From assembly GCF_016937515.1 (NCBI RefSeq), contig NZ_JAFHKM010000002.1, positions 5,823,001-5,887,000 of the forward strand: a stretch of 64,000 nucleotides of DNA, read 5' to 3'. This DNA is from Cohnella algarum (GTDB lineage: Bacteria > Bacillota > Bacilli > Paenibacillales > Paenibacillaceae). How positions within the stretch are numbered: position 1 is the first letter of the stretch; each line of letters starts with the position of its first letter. Below, one piece after another: positions 1 through 8,882 of this stretch. Made by a program: the position numbers and the translations under genes. The notes below the pieces were generated by a model. The model saw only the letters and a list, made by a program, of their open reading frames with translations, did no database searches and was not told the DNA's origin.

Positions 1-3000
1 TTTCCTTCCGATGCAAGCTTCTCCTCCAGTTTTTCCGGATCGACCGTGATCGTCGTGACGGTTCGATTATTGACCGTCGTTGTCGTCGCTCTGCCCGCGT
101 TTTCGATTTTGCCGTTTACGAGAATCTCGACATTTGAATCGGAAGTATCGCTTGTACCTGTTGAAGGCATGTCCGCGACGCCAGCGGACGGCGTCCACGG
201 CGTGACGGACGGGGAAGCGGCCGATTCTTCGCCGCTGCCTGCAGCGTTCAATGCCCTTACCGTAAAGGTGTAAGGCAGGCCATTCGTCAATCCGGTGACG
301 ATAATGGGGCTTCCGGTCCCTACTGCCGTGATTCCGCCCGGAAACGCCGTGACCTCGAATCCGGTAATCGGGGTGCCTCCATCGTCGCTCGGAACCGTAA
401 ACGTAACGGTTGCTTGTTCGCTGCCTGCCATCGCTTCAACGTTCGTCGGAGCGGACGGAACAGTCATGGGCGTCGCGTTCGCTTCGCGGGACGGCGCACT
501 CAACCCTCCCCTATTGACGGCTTTAACGACAAAATAGTAGGTCGTGCCGTTTTCCAAATCCGGAACGTTGGCATAGGCCTCGTTAACCGTCGCGACCGGT
601 TCGCTGCCGTATTGCCCTGAAGTCGTCCCCATATAGACGTTGTAGAAAGATGCGCTTTCCACGGCTTGCCAGGTCAAGGCGACTTTTCGGTCTTCCCCTC
701 TAGCCGCTAGATTTTGCGGGTTTGCGGGCGCGTTCGGCCGATTGACCGTTTGCGTTACCGTAAACGTCACGTCCGTCATTTTGTCCGCCGTTATGGTGAT
801 AGCAGCCGTATATGTTCCGGCAGTCAATCCGTTTTTGGCTTTTACGTTAAAGCTTGTCGCCGGATCGCCGCTGTTCAGCGTTGCCGCCGGCTGCGTAAGT
901 TCAAAGGAGTTTGCGCCGCTGCCGCTTATCGTCGCCGACAGATTCGTCAAGTCTCCCGTGCCCGTGTTAATGATGCTGATCGTCTTCGTCTCCTGGGCCC
1001 CGGCTGCATATCCTTCCGTTAACGGCGTCGCCGATTGATCGGGAATCGCGGCGATTAAATACGTGGGCGTAGCCGTTACCGTAATCGTTGCCGTGCCAAA
1101 CTTACTGCCGTCAAACGTTGATGTTGCGGTAATGGCGTACTTCCCTGGCACAGCATCCGGAACGACCGAAACTTTACCCGTACTGTCAACCGACACTTTT
1201 CCGCGAGAGTCGCTGCTCGTCCACATTACCGTTTGAGCTGCTCCGCCCACTACGGTTACCGCCGCCGTCAGTTGTTCGCTTCCTCCTTGCGCAATGACTG
1301 CGTCAGTCGGACTTACCGTTACGCTGGTTACAGCCGGTACTTGGGGGGATTTCAATACCCTAACCGTATACGCCTGGTGCGTGCCGTCCGCCGCCGTCAC
1401 CGTGTACGTCACTGGATTGGTAAAATCCTGAGCGATGCCTGATTTTGGCGACACGCTCGCTCCCGTGTGCGCGATCGTCGGCACCAAATTCGTCAGGTCC
1501 GTTCCGTACGGCACCGTCAGCTCGATCTCATGATTTGCTTCGTCCACCGTTCCGACGACCGCAGGCGTCAACTCGTTGAACGCGAACGACGCGATCGCCT
1601 TCGCCGGGTTCAGACCCACCGCTACCGTCACCGCGTACGCCTGCTGCGTGCCGTCCGCCGCCGTCACCGTGTACGTCACCGGACTCGTAAAGTCCTGCGC
1701 AACGCCCGTATTCGGCGACACGCTCGCACCCGTGTGCGAGATGGTCGGCACCAACGAGGTGACATCCGTTCCGTACGGCACCGTCAGCTCGATCTCATGA
1801 TTTGCTTCGTCCACCGTTCCGACGACCGCAGGCGTCAACCCGTTGAACGCGAACGACGCGATCGCCTTCGCCGGGTTCTGCCCCACCGATACTGTGACCG
1901 TGTACGCCTGCTGCGTACCATCTTCCGCCGTGACCGTGTACGTCACCGGACTCGTAAAATCCTGAGCAACGCCCGTATTCGGCGACACGCTCGCACCCGT
2001 GTGCGAGATCGTTGGCACCAAATTCGTCAGGTCCGTTCCGTACGGCACCGTCAGCTCGATCTCATGATTTGCTTCGTCCACCGTTCCGACGACCGCAGGC
2101 GTCAACCCGTTGAACGCGAACGACGCGATCGCCTTCGCCGGGTTCAGACCCACCGCTACCGTCACCGCGTACGCCTGCTGCGTGCCGTCCGCCGCCGTCA
2201 CCGTGTACGTCACCGGACTCGTAAAGTCCTGCGCAACGCCCGTATTCGGCGACACGCTCGCACCCGTGTGCGAGATGGTCGGCACCAACGAGGTGACATC
2301 CGTTCCGTACGGCACCGTCAGCTCGATCTCATGATTTGCTTCGTCCACCGTTCCGACGACCGCAGGCGTCAACTCGTTGAACGCGAACGACGTGATCGCC
2401 TTCGCCGGGTTCAGACCCACCGCTACCGTCACCGCGTACGCCTGCTGCGTGCCGTCCGCCGCCGTCACCGTGTACGTCACCGGACTCGTAAAATCCTGAG
2501 CAACGCCCGTATTCGGCGACACGCTCGCACCCGTGTGCGAGATCGTTGGCACCAAATTCGTCAGGTCCGTTCCGTACGGCACCGTCAGCTCGATCTCATG
2601 ATTTGCTTCGTCCACCGTTCCGACGACCGCAGGCGTCAACCCGTTGAACGCGAACGACGCGATCGCCTTCGCCGGGTTCAGACCCACCGCTACCGTCACC
2701 GCGTACGCCTGCTGCGTGCCGTCCGCCGCCGTCACCGTGTACGTCACTGGATTGGTAAAATCCTGAGCGATGCCTGATTTTGGCGACACGCTCGCTCCCG
2801 TGTGCGCGATCGTCGGCACCAAATTCGTCAGGTCCGTTCCGTACGGCACCGTCAGCTCGATCTCATGATTTGCTTCGTCCACCGTTCCGACGACCGCAGG
2901 CGTCAACCCGTTGAACGCGAACGACGTGATCGCCTTCGCCGGGTTCAGACCCACCGCTACCGTCACCGCGTACGCCTGCTGCGTGCCGTCCGCCGCCGTC

Positions 3001-5198
3001 ACCGTGTACGTCACCGGACTCGTAAAGTCCTGCGCAACGCCCGTATTCGGCGACACGCTCGCACCCGTGTGCGAGATGGTCGGCACCAAATTCGTCAGGT
3101 CCGTTCCGTACGGCACCGTCAGCTCGATCTCATGGTTCGCTTCATCGATCGTCCCCGCAACAGCAGGCGTCAACCCGTTGAACGCGAACGACGCGATCGC
3201 CTTCGCCGGGTTCAGACCCACCGCTACCGTCACCGCGTACGCCTGCTGCGTGCCGTCCGCCGCCGTCACCGTGTACGTCACTGGATTGGTAAAATCCTGA
3301 GCGATGCCTGATTTTGGCGACACGCTCGCTCCCGTGTGCGCGATCGTCGGCACCAAATTCGTCAGGTCCGTTCCGTACGGCACCGTCAGCTCGATCTCAT
3401 GATTTGCTTCGTCCACCGTTCCGACGACCGCAGGCGTCAACTCGTTGAACGCGAACGACGTGATCGCCTTCGCCGGGTTCAGCCCCACCGCTACCGTCAC
3501 CGCGTACGCCTGCTGCGTGCCGTCCGCCGCCGTCACCGTGTACGTCACTGGATTGGTAAAATCCTGAGCGATGCCTGATTTTGGCGACACGCTCGCTCCC
3601 GTGTGCGCGATCGTCGGCACCAAATTCGTCAGGTCCGTTCCGTACGGCACCGTCAGCTCGATCTCATGATTTGCTTCGTCCACCGTTCCGACGACCGCAG
3701 GCGTCAACTCGTTGAACGCGAACGACGCGATCGCCTTCGCCGGGTTCAGACCCACCGCTACCGTCACCGCGTACGCCTGCTGCGTGCCGTCCGCCGCCGT
3801 CACCGTGTACGTCACCGGACTCGTAAAGTCCTGCGCAACGCCCGTATTCGGCGACACGCTCGCACCCGTGTGCGAGATGGTCGGCACCAACGAGGTGACA
3901 TCCGTTCCGTACGGCACCGTCAGCTCGATCTCATGATTTGCTTCGTCCACCGTTCCGACGACCGCAGGCGTCAACCCGTTGAACGCGAACGACGCGATCG
4001 CCTTCGCCGGGTTCTGCCCCACCGATACTGTGACCGTGTACGCCTGCTGCGTACCATCTTCCGCCGTGACCGTGTACGTCACCGGACTCGTAAAATCCTG
4101 AGCAACGCCCGTATTCGGCGACACGCTCGCACCCGTGTGCGAGATCGTTGGCACCAAATTCGTCAGGTCCGTTCCGTACGGCACCGTCAGCTCGATCTCA
4201 TGATTTGCTTCGTCCACCGTTCCGACGACCGCAGGCGTCAACCCGTTGAACGCGAACGACGCGATCGCCTTCGCCGGACTTTCCGCGACTTCCGTAGTCA
4301 ACGATACCACGTTTGAATAACCCGCATTGCTGCCGCCTGTCACTTGCAAGCGAAAATCGTAATCAGATCCCGAAGTTAAACCTGTAACGGTAGCTGCCGT
4401 ATCATCCGGCGCGATCGGTACTGTAGTACTCGAAGCCGTCCAAGCATCCTGTCCGGCGGGAGACTGCTGAAGGGCCACCTCCGTCGCGCCCTTTACCGTT
4501 GTCCATTCAAAAGAAGCGGTTGTTTCCTGCACATCGTTTTTTTTCAACATGGGAGGAGTGTTCAAAGGATCGCTATAGGAAACGGTCCCATCGCCGCTTA
4601 CCCTGAACGTCACGCTCCCGGTAACGCCGACATCAAAGCTGGTCATGACGATGTCATATCTGGTTCCTTGCTCGAGCTGAATTTGAACGATTTTGGAAAG
4701 ATAGTTTTGAGCTTCAGAATCAATGTCGTCGTTTCCCGCAATTAAGTTGCTCTGCGGACTTGATTCAATAAATTCGTCTTTATAAAGAAACAGCGTGGTA
4801 TCCGGGGGGATACTCGATGGAAGGTCCGCGGAAATCACTCCAATGTCGTAAAGGCCGGAAATCGACGGAACAATGCTTTGAACGAAATAGTTTCTTTCAT
4901 AGGAAGGGTCGGAGGGCTGATTAGGCTCTACGATCGTTCCATCGCTCCATGTATTCGAATCTTCATCAAACATCCATGTGGCGCTGAAAGCTTTAAAATA
5001 GATGACTTCGGATTCGCCGTTTTCATAACTGACATCACCCGGCATTTTCGGCCTGATAAACGTGTGGTCCGTGCTTAAAGTTCCGCTGAAATCGGTGTCC
5101 GCAGCCCTTGAGACCGAAAGAAACTGCGGCAAAACGCCGAATATGCAGATCAATGCGATCAACGTGCAGGCCATCCATTTACGGAACATTTTCTTCAA
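1..5198 (-). CDS. Giant secreted surface protein with eleven DUF5018-like repeats and FN3 domains (3' end outside window)
   Basis: The frame is open from the start codon to the left window edge, giving at least 1732 residues; the C-terminus, where an anchor such as SLH domains might lie, is not visible. I chose a TTG at 5198 (MKKMFRKWMAC...) because GGAGGG lies 7 bases upstream and a signal peptide follows at once (basic start, hydrophobic core, cleavage near SRAA). An in-frame ATG at 5240 also has a good ribosome site (AAAGGGGG) and would add 14 residues. Order of parts: unknown N-terminal module (about 35-210), FN3-like domain (about 215-305), eleven 89-residue repeats (309-1287) resembling DUF5018, a Big_2-like Ig domain (about 1290-1385), an Ig-like module (to about 1480), two FN3 domains (about 1484-1670), then a Thr/Val-rich linker. 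Likely an extracellular or cell-wall protein; no catalytic domain was seen. It is preceded by a truncated tail-collar gene. Confidence 0.85.
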   Translation of the reverse strand, partial: MKKMFRKWMACTLIALICIFGVLPQFLSVSRAADTDFSGTLSTDHTFIRPKMPGDVSYENGESEVIYFKAFSATWMFDEDSNTWSDGTIVEPNQPSDPSYERNYFVQSIVPSISGLYDIGVISADLPSSIPPDTTLFLYKDEFIESSPQSNLIAGNDDIDSEAQNYLSKIVQIQLEQGTRYDIVMTSFDVGVTGSVTFRVSGDGTVSYSDPLNTPPMLKKNDVQETTASFEWTTVKGATEVALQQSPAGQDAWTASSTTVPIAPDDTAATVTGLTSGSDYDFRLQVTGGSNAGYSNVVSLTTEVAESPAKAIASFAFNGLTPAVVGTVDEANHEIELTVPYGTDLTNLVPTISHTGASVSPNTGVAQDFTSPVTYTVTAEDGTQQAYTVTVSVGQNPAKAIASFAFNGLTPAVVGTVDEANHEIELTVPYGTDVTSLVPTISHTGASVSPNTGVAQDFTSPVTYTVTAADGTQQAYAVTVAVGLNPAKAIASFAFNELTPAVVGTVDEANHEIELTVPYGTDLTNLVPTIAHTGASVSPKSGIAQDFTNPVTYTVTAADGTQQAYAVTVAVGLNPAKAITSFAFNELTPAVVGTVDEANHEIELTVPYGTDLTNLVPTIAHTGASVSPKSGIAQDFTNPVTYTVTAADGTQQAYAVTVAVGLNPAKAIASFAFNGLTPAVAGTIDEANHEIELTVPYGTDLTNLVPTISHTGASVSPNTGVAQDFTSPVTYTVTAADGTQQAYAVTVAVGLNPAKAITSFAFNGLTPAVVGTVDEANHEIELTVPYGTDLTNLVPTIAHTGASVSPKSGIAQDFTNPVTYTVTAADGTQQAYAVTVAVGLNPAKAIASFAFNGLTPAVVGTVDEANHEIELTVPYGTDLTNLVPTISHTGASVSPNTGVAQDFTSPVTYTVTAADGTQQAYAVTVAVGLNPAKAITSFAFNELTPAVVGTVDEANHEIELTVPYGTDVTSLVPTISHTGASVSPNTGVAQDFTSPVTYTVTAADGTQQAYAVTVAVGLNPAKAIASFAFNGLTPAVVGTVDEANHEIELTVPYGTDLTNLVPTISHTGASVSPNTGVAQDFTSPVTYTVTAEDGTQQAYTVTVSVGQNPAKAIASFAFNGLTPAVVGTVDEANHEIELTVPYGTDVTSLVPTISHTGASVSPNTGVAQDFTSPVTYTVTAADGTQQAYAVTVAVGLNPAKAIASFAFNELTPAVVGTVDEANHEIELTVPYGTDLTNLVPTIAHTGASVSPKSGIAQDFTNPVTYTVTAADGTHQAYTVRVLKSPQVPAVTSVTVSPTDAVIAQGGSEQLTAAVTVVGGAAQTVMWTSSDSRGKVSVDSTGKVSVVPDAVPGKYAITATSTFDGSKFGTATITVTATPTYLIAAIPDQSATPLTEGYAAGAQETKTISIINTGTGDLTNLSATISGSGANSFELTQPAATLNSGDPATSFNVKAKNGLTAGTYTAAITITADKMTDVTFTVTQTVNRPNAPANPQNLAARGEDRKVALTWQAVESASFYNVYMGTTSGQYGSEPVATVNEAYANVPDLENGTTYYFVVKAVNRGGLSAPSREANATPMTVPSAPTNVEAMAGSEQATVTFTVPSDDGGTPITGFEVTAFPGGITAVGTGSPIIVTGLTNGLPYTFTVRALNAAGSGEESAASPSVTPWTPSAGVADMPSTGTSDTSDSNVEILVNGKIENAGRATTTTVNNRTVTTITVDPEKLEEKLASEG
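1338..4274 (-). repeat. Eleven in-frame 267-bp tandem repeats coding for 89-residue Ig-like domains
   Basis: Units start (minus strand) at 4274, 4007, 3740, 3473, 3206, 2939, 2672, 2405, 2138, 1871 and 1604, exactly 267 bases apart. Each codes for a domain beginning AKAIASFAFN and ending in a YTVTV-type strand. Copies are almost identical at DNA level but fall into a few alternating variants: DLTNLVPTISHTG or DVTSLVPTISHTG, and SPNTGVAQDF or SPKSGIAQDF. The variants are shuffled along the array, as expected from unequal crossing-over or gene conversion. The last copy (1604 to 1338) is the most divergent at its end (HQAYTVRVLKSP). Confidence 0.93.
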
Positions 5199-5236
5199 CT
5201 TAAACCCTCCACTAGAAATCCCGGTTGTCGGCGGTT

Positions 5237-5383
5237 TCATGCGAATCCCCCTTTAGTGCCGATCACGGAATATAACGTGTCATTCCCGTTGATTGACAAT
5301 GACTGGCCATTGCAAAACGCCCACCCTTGGGGAGCATAATTGCCTGAAAACATGCGGATTTCGCCAATATACTGATCGCTCAT
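5237..5383 (-). pseudogene. Truncated phage tail-collar (microcystin-dependent-type) protein, N-terminal remnant
   Basis: A 48-residue frame starts at ATG 5383 behind a strong ribosome site (GGAAGGGG, 7 bases upstream). It reads MSDQYIGEIRMFSGNYAPQG, then WAFCNGQ...YSVIGT, which is the typical N-terminus of phage tail-collar proteins of the microcystin-dependent family (normally about 160-180 residues). After VIGT the family sequence stops, and a TGA follows five codons later. That TGA overlaps the ATG at 5240 of the giant surface-protein frame (ATGA). I infer that a deletion removed the rest of the collar gene and possibly neighbours. It may still be translated and couple translation into the downstream gene. 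Confidence 0.75.
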
Positions 5384-5567
5384 TCGATTTCCCCTTCCGA
5401 TGGCCGCGCTAAAAGCGGACGTTTCGCCAAGTCACATTCAATATACCTACTTCCGCTTAACAAACTCTTAAAAACTAAAGCTCAAGTTCTGCGCCTTTAG
5501 TCATATGGCGGGGCAAGACGGAGCAAATCCACTCAACTGAACGCAGCTTTAGGCTTACGGCACGCGG

Positions 5568-5612
5568 AAAAAGAGCTGCGCCCCTGTCATGAACATCATG
5601 ACGGGGCGCAGC
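5568..5612 (-). terminator. Rho-independent terminator of the sucrose/oligosaccharide operon
   Basis: Long GC-rich hairpin: 5575-5591 (GCTGCGCCCC...) pairs with 5597-5612 (CATGACGGGGCGCAGC) with one bulged base and a 5-base loop. On the minus strand it is followed by TTTTT (complement of 5568-5572). It lies just downstream of the GH13 stop codon. Confidence 0.85.
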
Positions 5613-5629
5613 CCGGCCTAGCGTAATTT

Positions 5630-7309
5630 TTATATCGTTTCGTCCCCGTTCCCCGTCTCCCGGAAAATCGAGGCTTCGTACGGAGCCAGGAAGCCGTGCG
5701 TTCTCGACTTGACATTGCTCAGCGCAAGCCGCCCGTTCTCGGGCATCCGCGCCGGCACCGGCTCTCTGGTGAAGTTGCACAGGACGGTCCACTTCTCGCC
5801 GCCGAGGCTGCGAACGTAGCCGCCGATTTGCTCGGAATCCGCGTACAATTCGCAGAAATCGCCGTACACGAGCGCCCGGTTCTCCCTGCGCAAGCGGATC
5901 AACCGCTTGTAAAACCACAGTACCGAATCCTCCTCGCGCTCCTGGCGCTCCGCGTTGATTTCCGGATAGTTGGGGTTGATCCTGAGCCACGGCTTGCCGG
6001 CCGTAAACCCGGCATTTTTTCCCCCGCTCCATTGCATCGGGGTTCGGCCGTGATCCCGGCTCCGTTTCGCGAGATAAGCCAGCATCTCCTCTTCGGAACG
6101 GCCCGACTCAAGCCCTTCCCGATACAAGCGCAGGCTCATAATATCGTCGTAGTCGCCGATGCCGTCCATCGGGCAATTCGTCATGCCCAGCTCCTGCCCC
6201 TGATAAATAAACGGCGTCCCCCGCATCAAAAAATAATACGCCGCGAGCATTTGCGCCGATTCGGTCCGATACTCCCCGTCGTCGCCGAATTTGCTGACGG
6301 AGCGAACGTGATCGTGGTTTTCCAGATACAGCGCCATCCAGCCGTACTTTTCCGTTTCCCGCTGCCAGCCGGCCAAAGCCCGCTTGAAGTCGGTCAGCCG
6401 CCAGGGATGATAAACCGCCTTCGGCCCCGGCTTCATGTCGAGGTCGACGTGATCGAACTGAAACAGCATCGAAAACACGCCGTCCCGTTCGTCCAAATAA
6501 TCCGGCACCTGCGAGAGCGACACGCCCGGCGCTTCGGCCACGGTTACCGCATTTCGGGGCTCCAGCACCTCCCGCTTCATCTCCCGCAAAAAATCGAGAA
6601 TGCCGGGCTGGTTGAGGCTCCCCCCGTTCAGCGAGGCCAGCTCCCGTCCTTCTTCCGCGGGAAGCTGCGGAAATCGCTGGTTTTTTTTGATAAACGTGAT
6701 CGCATCCACCCGGAATCCGGCGACGCCGCGGTCCATCCACCATTCCATCATCCGGTATACCGCCTGGCGCACCTCGGGGTTTTCCCAGTTCAAATCGGGC
6801 TGCTTTCGCGAAAAAGCGTGGAAATAGTACTCGCCGGTCGCCTCGTCGTACTCCCATGCCGAGCCGCCGAAGTTGGACTCCCAGTTCGTCGGCGCCTTGC
6901 CGTCCGCCCCGGGAGGTTTCCAAATGTACCAGTCCCGTTTCGGATTGTCTCTGGAGCTGCGCGATTCGACGAACCAGGCATGCTCATCCGAGGTATGGTT
7001 GGCCACAAGATCCATGACGATGCGGATGCCGCGAGCGGCCGCCTGTCCCAGCAGTTCGTCCATATCCTCCAAGGTGCCGAATTCGTCCAGAATGCGATGA
7101 TAATCCCGAATATCGTAGCCGTTGTCGTCGTTCGGAGAATCGTACACGGGACAAATCCAGATGACGTCGATGCCGAGATCGCGAAGATAGTCCAGCCTCG
7201 AAATGACGCCTTGCAGATCGCCGATGCCGTCCCCGTTCGAATCTTGGAAGCTTCGCGGATATATTTGATAGACAATGCTCTCTTTCCACCAGGCCGGTCC
7301 GGTTTCCAT
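5630..7309 (-). CDS. GH13 alpha-glucosidase (oligo-1,6-glucosidase / sucrase-type)
   Basis: A 559-residue cytoplasmic glycosidase with no signal peptide, the usual length for GH13 subfamily 31-type alpha-glucosidases. The N-terminus WWKESIVYQIYPRSFQDSNG is characteristic. Predicted catalytic residues: nucleophile D202 (GFRVD, 198-202), acid/base E259 (VAEAPG, 257-262) and transition-state stabiliser D333 (ENHDHVR, 330-336). The QPDLNWENP segment (170-178) is also typical. It hydrolyses terminal alpha-linked glucose from short oligosaccharides or sucrose; the linkage preference cannot be read reliably. It is the last gene of an operon with GH32, two permeases and a binding protein, and is followed by a terminator. 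Imported sugars arrive unphosphorylated, which fits a hydrolase rather than a phospho-glycosidase. Confidence 0.9.
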   Translation of the reverse strand: METGPAWWKESIVYQIYPRSFQDSNGDGIGDLQGVISRLDYLRDLGIDVIWICPVYDSPNDDNGYDIRDYHRILDEFGTLEDMDELLGQAAARGIRIVMDLVANHTSDEHAWFVESRSSRDNPKRDWYIWKPPGADGKAPTNWESNFGGSAWEYDEATGEYYFHAFSRKQPDLNWENPEVRQAVYRMMEWWMDRGVAGFRVDAITFIKKNQRFPQLPAEEGRELASLNGGSLNQPGILDFLREMKREVLEPRNAVTVAEAPGVSLSQVPDYLDERDGVFSMLFQFDHVDLDMKPGPKAVYHPWRLTDFKRALAGWQRETEKYGWMALYLENHDHVRSVSKFGDDGEYRTESAQMLAAYYFLMRGTPFIYQGQELGMTNCPMDGIGDYDDIMSLRLYREGLESGRSEEEMLAYLAKRSRDHGRTPMQWSGGKNAGFTAGKPWLRINPNYPEINAERQEREEDSVLWFYKRLIRLRRENRALVYGDFCELYADSEQIGGYVRSLGGEKWTVLCNFTREPVPARMPENGRLALSNVKSRTHGFLAPYEASIFRETGNGDETI

Positions 7310-7352
7310 CCGTTCTTTTCCTCCCGTTTCGCCTTCGTTATCCGACGTTCGT

Positions 7353-8864
7353 TCAGGCGGTTTCTTCGCCCGCCCGGTTCAAGCTCCGGGCCAGTTCCCA
7401 TTTCCGGAGGGAAACGATTCGCAGCGGTCCGTCCCCCACGAAGCGGACGCCCGTCGCTCCCGCGCCCGGATAGATTCGCGCGGTCATCGCGATTTCCCCG
7501 TCCTGGGCGAACACCTCGACCGAAGAACGGTCGACGAACACTCTCAGGCGGAGCAAACCGTCCGCCCCGACCATCACCGGAGCGCGCCGGACGCCGCCCG
7601 GTCCTTGGCCGGAGCGCTCGCGGTCCAGCAGCAGCTTCCCGCTTTCGCGATCGTAGAGAACGACCGTCTCTTCTCCGGCCGCCGGGTCGACGCGAAGCTT
7701 GACTCCCGCGCTTTTCGTCTGCCCGACGTCCAGCAGCAGTTCCAGCTCGAAGCAGTCGCCCGAAATGCCGGGCAGCTCGGTTTCGCCCTCGACCGTCACC
7801 CTCTCGCGGACAGTAGGAGAAGAACGCAGGGCGGACAGCTCGGGAACAGGAACCGTAAGCAGCCGCCCGCGCTCGTAACGAAGCTCGCGGGGAAGCGTCA
7901 TGGCCCCCGCCCATTGCCTCCGCTGTTCCGGCATCTCGCTTTCCCACATCGCCATCCAGGCGATCATGATTCGGCGGCCCTTCCCGTCGAGAAGCGTCTG
8001 CGGCGCGTAAAAATCGAACCCGTAGTCGAGCATCGCAAACTCGCCGTGCTCGAACTTTCCGGTTTCGTAGTCGAGACGCCCTTCCAGATAGCCGGCCTGA
8101 TGCAGGTTCAAATATTTATCCCCGTCCGGCTTCATCCCCTGCGGCGAAAGAACGAGCACGTCCCTTCCGTCCAGAGAGAACAGGTCGGGGCATTCCCACA
8201 TGTAGCCGTTTCCCTCCCGGCCTCCCGCCATCACGCTTATGAAACGCCAGCTTTTCAAATCCTCCGAGCGGTAGAGCAGCGCTTGCCCCTTGTGGTCCTT
8301 CGTGCGGGAACCGAGCACGGCGTAGTACGCGCCGCCATGCCGCCATACCTTCGGGTCCCGGAAATGAAACGGGTGAATGTCGCCCTCCGGCGCCTCCGAG
8401 ATGACGGGATTTTCCTTCCATTTTTCGAAACGAACGCCGTCCTCGCTGACCGCCAGGCACTGCACCTGCTTCAAATCCGCATCCCGGTCGTCCCCGGTCC
8501 AAACATTGCCCGTATAGAGAAGATGGAGCTTGCCGTCCTTCTCGATCGCGCTTCCCGAAAAACAGCCGTCGCGGTCGTAATCGTCCCCGGGCGCGAGCGC
8601 GATCGGAAGGCGGCGCCAATGGACGAGATCGGCGCTGGCGACGTGCCCCCAGTGCATATTGTCCCAAATCGGAGAGTAAGGATGATGCTGATAAAACAAA
8701 TGATATTCCCCGCGGTAAAAACAGAAGCCGTTGGGGTCGTTCATCCAAAAGGCGGGCGGCGCCACGTGGTATCGGGGGCGCCACGGATCCGACGCCGCCC
8801 GGTCTCGAACGGTCCGCAGCGACCGTTCGGCCGCCGCTATCCGTTCCTGATGCTGATCGGTCAT
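7353..8864 (-). CDS. GH32 sucrase / beta-fructofuranosidase
   Basis: A 503-residue protein with all three GH32 signatures: WMNDPNG (40-46, nucleophile D43), RDP (169-171, transition-state stabiliser D170) and EC (224-225, acid/base E224). The five-bladed propeller is followed by a C-terminal beta-sandwich with the family motif DRSSVEVFAQDG. It cleaves beta-fructosides such as sucrose or short fructans. There is no signal peptide, so it acts inside the cell. A ribosome site GAGGTG precedes the ATG. It sits between the permease genes and the GH13 gene. Homologues are often named sucrose-6-phosphate hydrolase, but the ABC (not PTS) context argues for free sucrose or fructo-oligosaccharides as substrate. 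Confidence 0.92.
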   Translation of the reverse strand: MTDQHQERIAAAERSLRTVRDRAASDPWRPRYHVAPPAFWMNDPNGFCFYRGEYHLFYQHHPYSPIWDNMHWGHVASADLVHWRRLPIALAPGDDYDRDGCFSGSAIEKDGKLHLLYTGNVWTGDDRDADLKQVQCLAVSEDGVRFEKWKENPVISEAPEGDIHPFHFRDPKVWRHGGAYYAVLGSRTKDHKGQALLYRSEDLKSWRFISVMAGGREGNGYMWECPDLFSLDGRDVLVLSPQGMKPDGDKYLNLHQAGYLEGRLDYETGKFEHGEFAMLDYGFDFYAPQTLLDGKGRRIMIAWMAMWESEMPEQRRQWAGAMTLPRELRYERGRLLTVPVPELSALRSSPTVRERVTVEGETELPGISGDCFELELLLDVGQTKSAGVKLRVDPAAGEETVVLYDRESGKLLLDRERSGQGPGGVRRAPVMVGADGLLRLRVFVDRSSVEVFAQDGEIAMTARIYPGAGATGVRFVGDGPLRIVSLRKWELARSLNRAGEETA

Positions 8865-8882
8865 TTTGCCACACCTCTTGCC

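Noticed and set aside
1467..2777. 436-residue plus-strand frame rich in Arg and His repeats
   Set aside because: It is the antisense reading of the repeat array; its regularity comes from the 267-bp repeats, and the minus frame gives Ig-like domains.
1338..4274. Array considered as a possible CRISPR locus
   Set aside because: Units are 267 bp, contiguous and coding, without short repeats and unique spacers.
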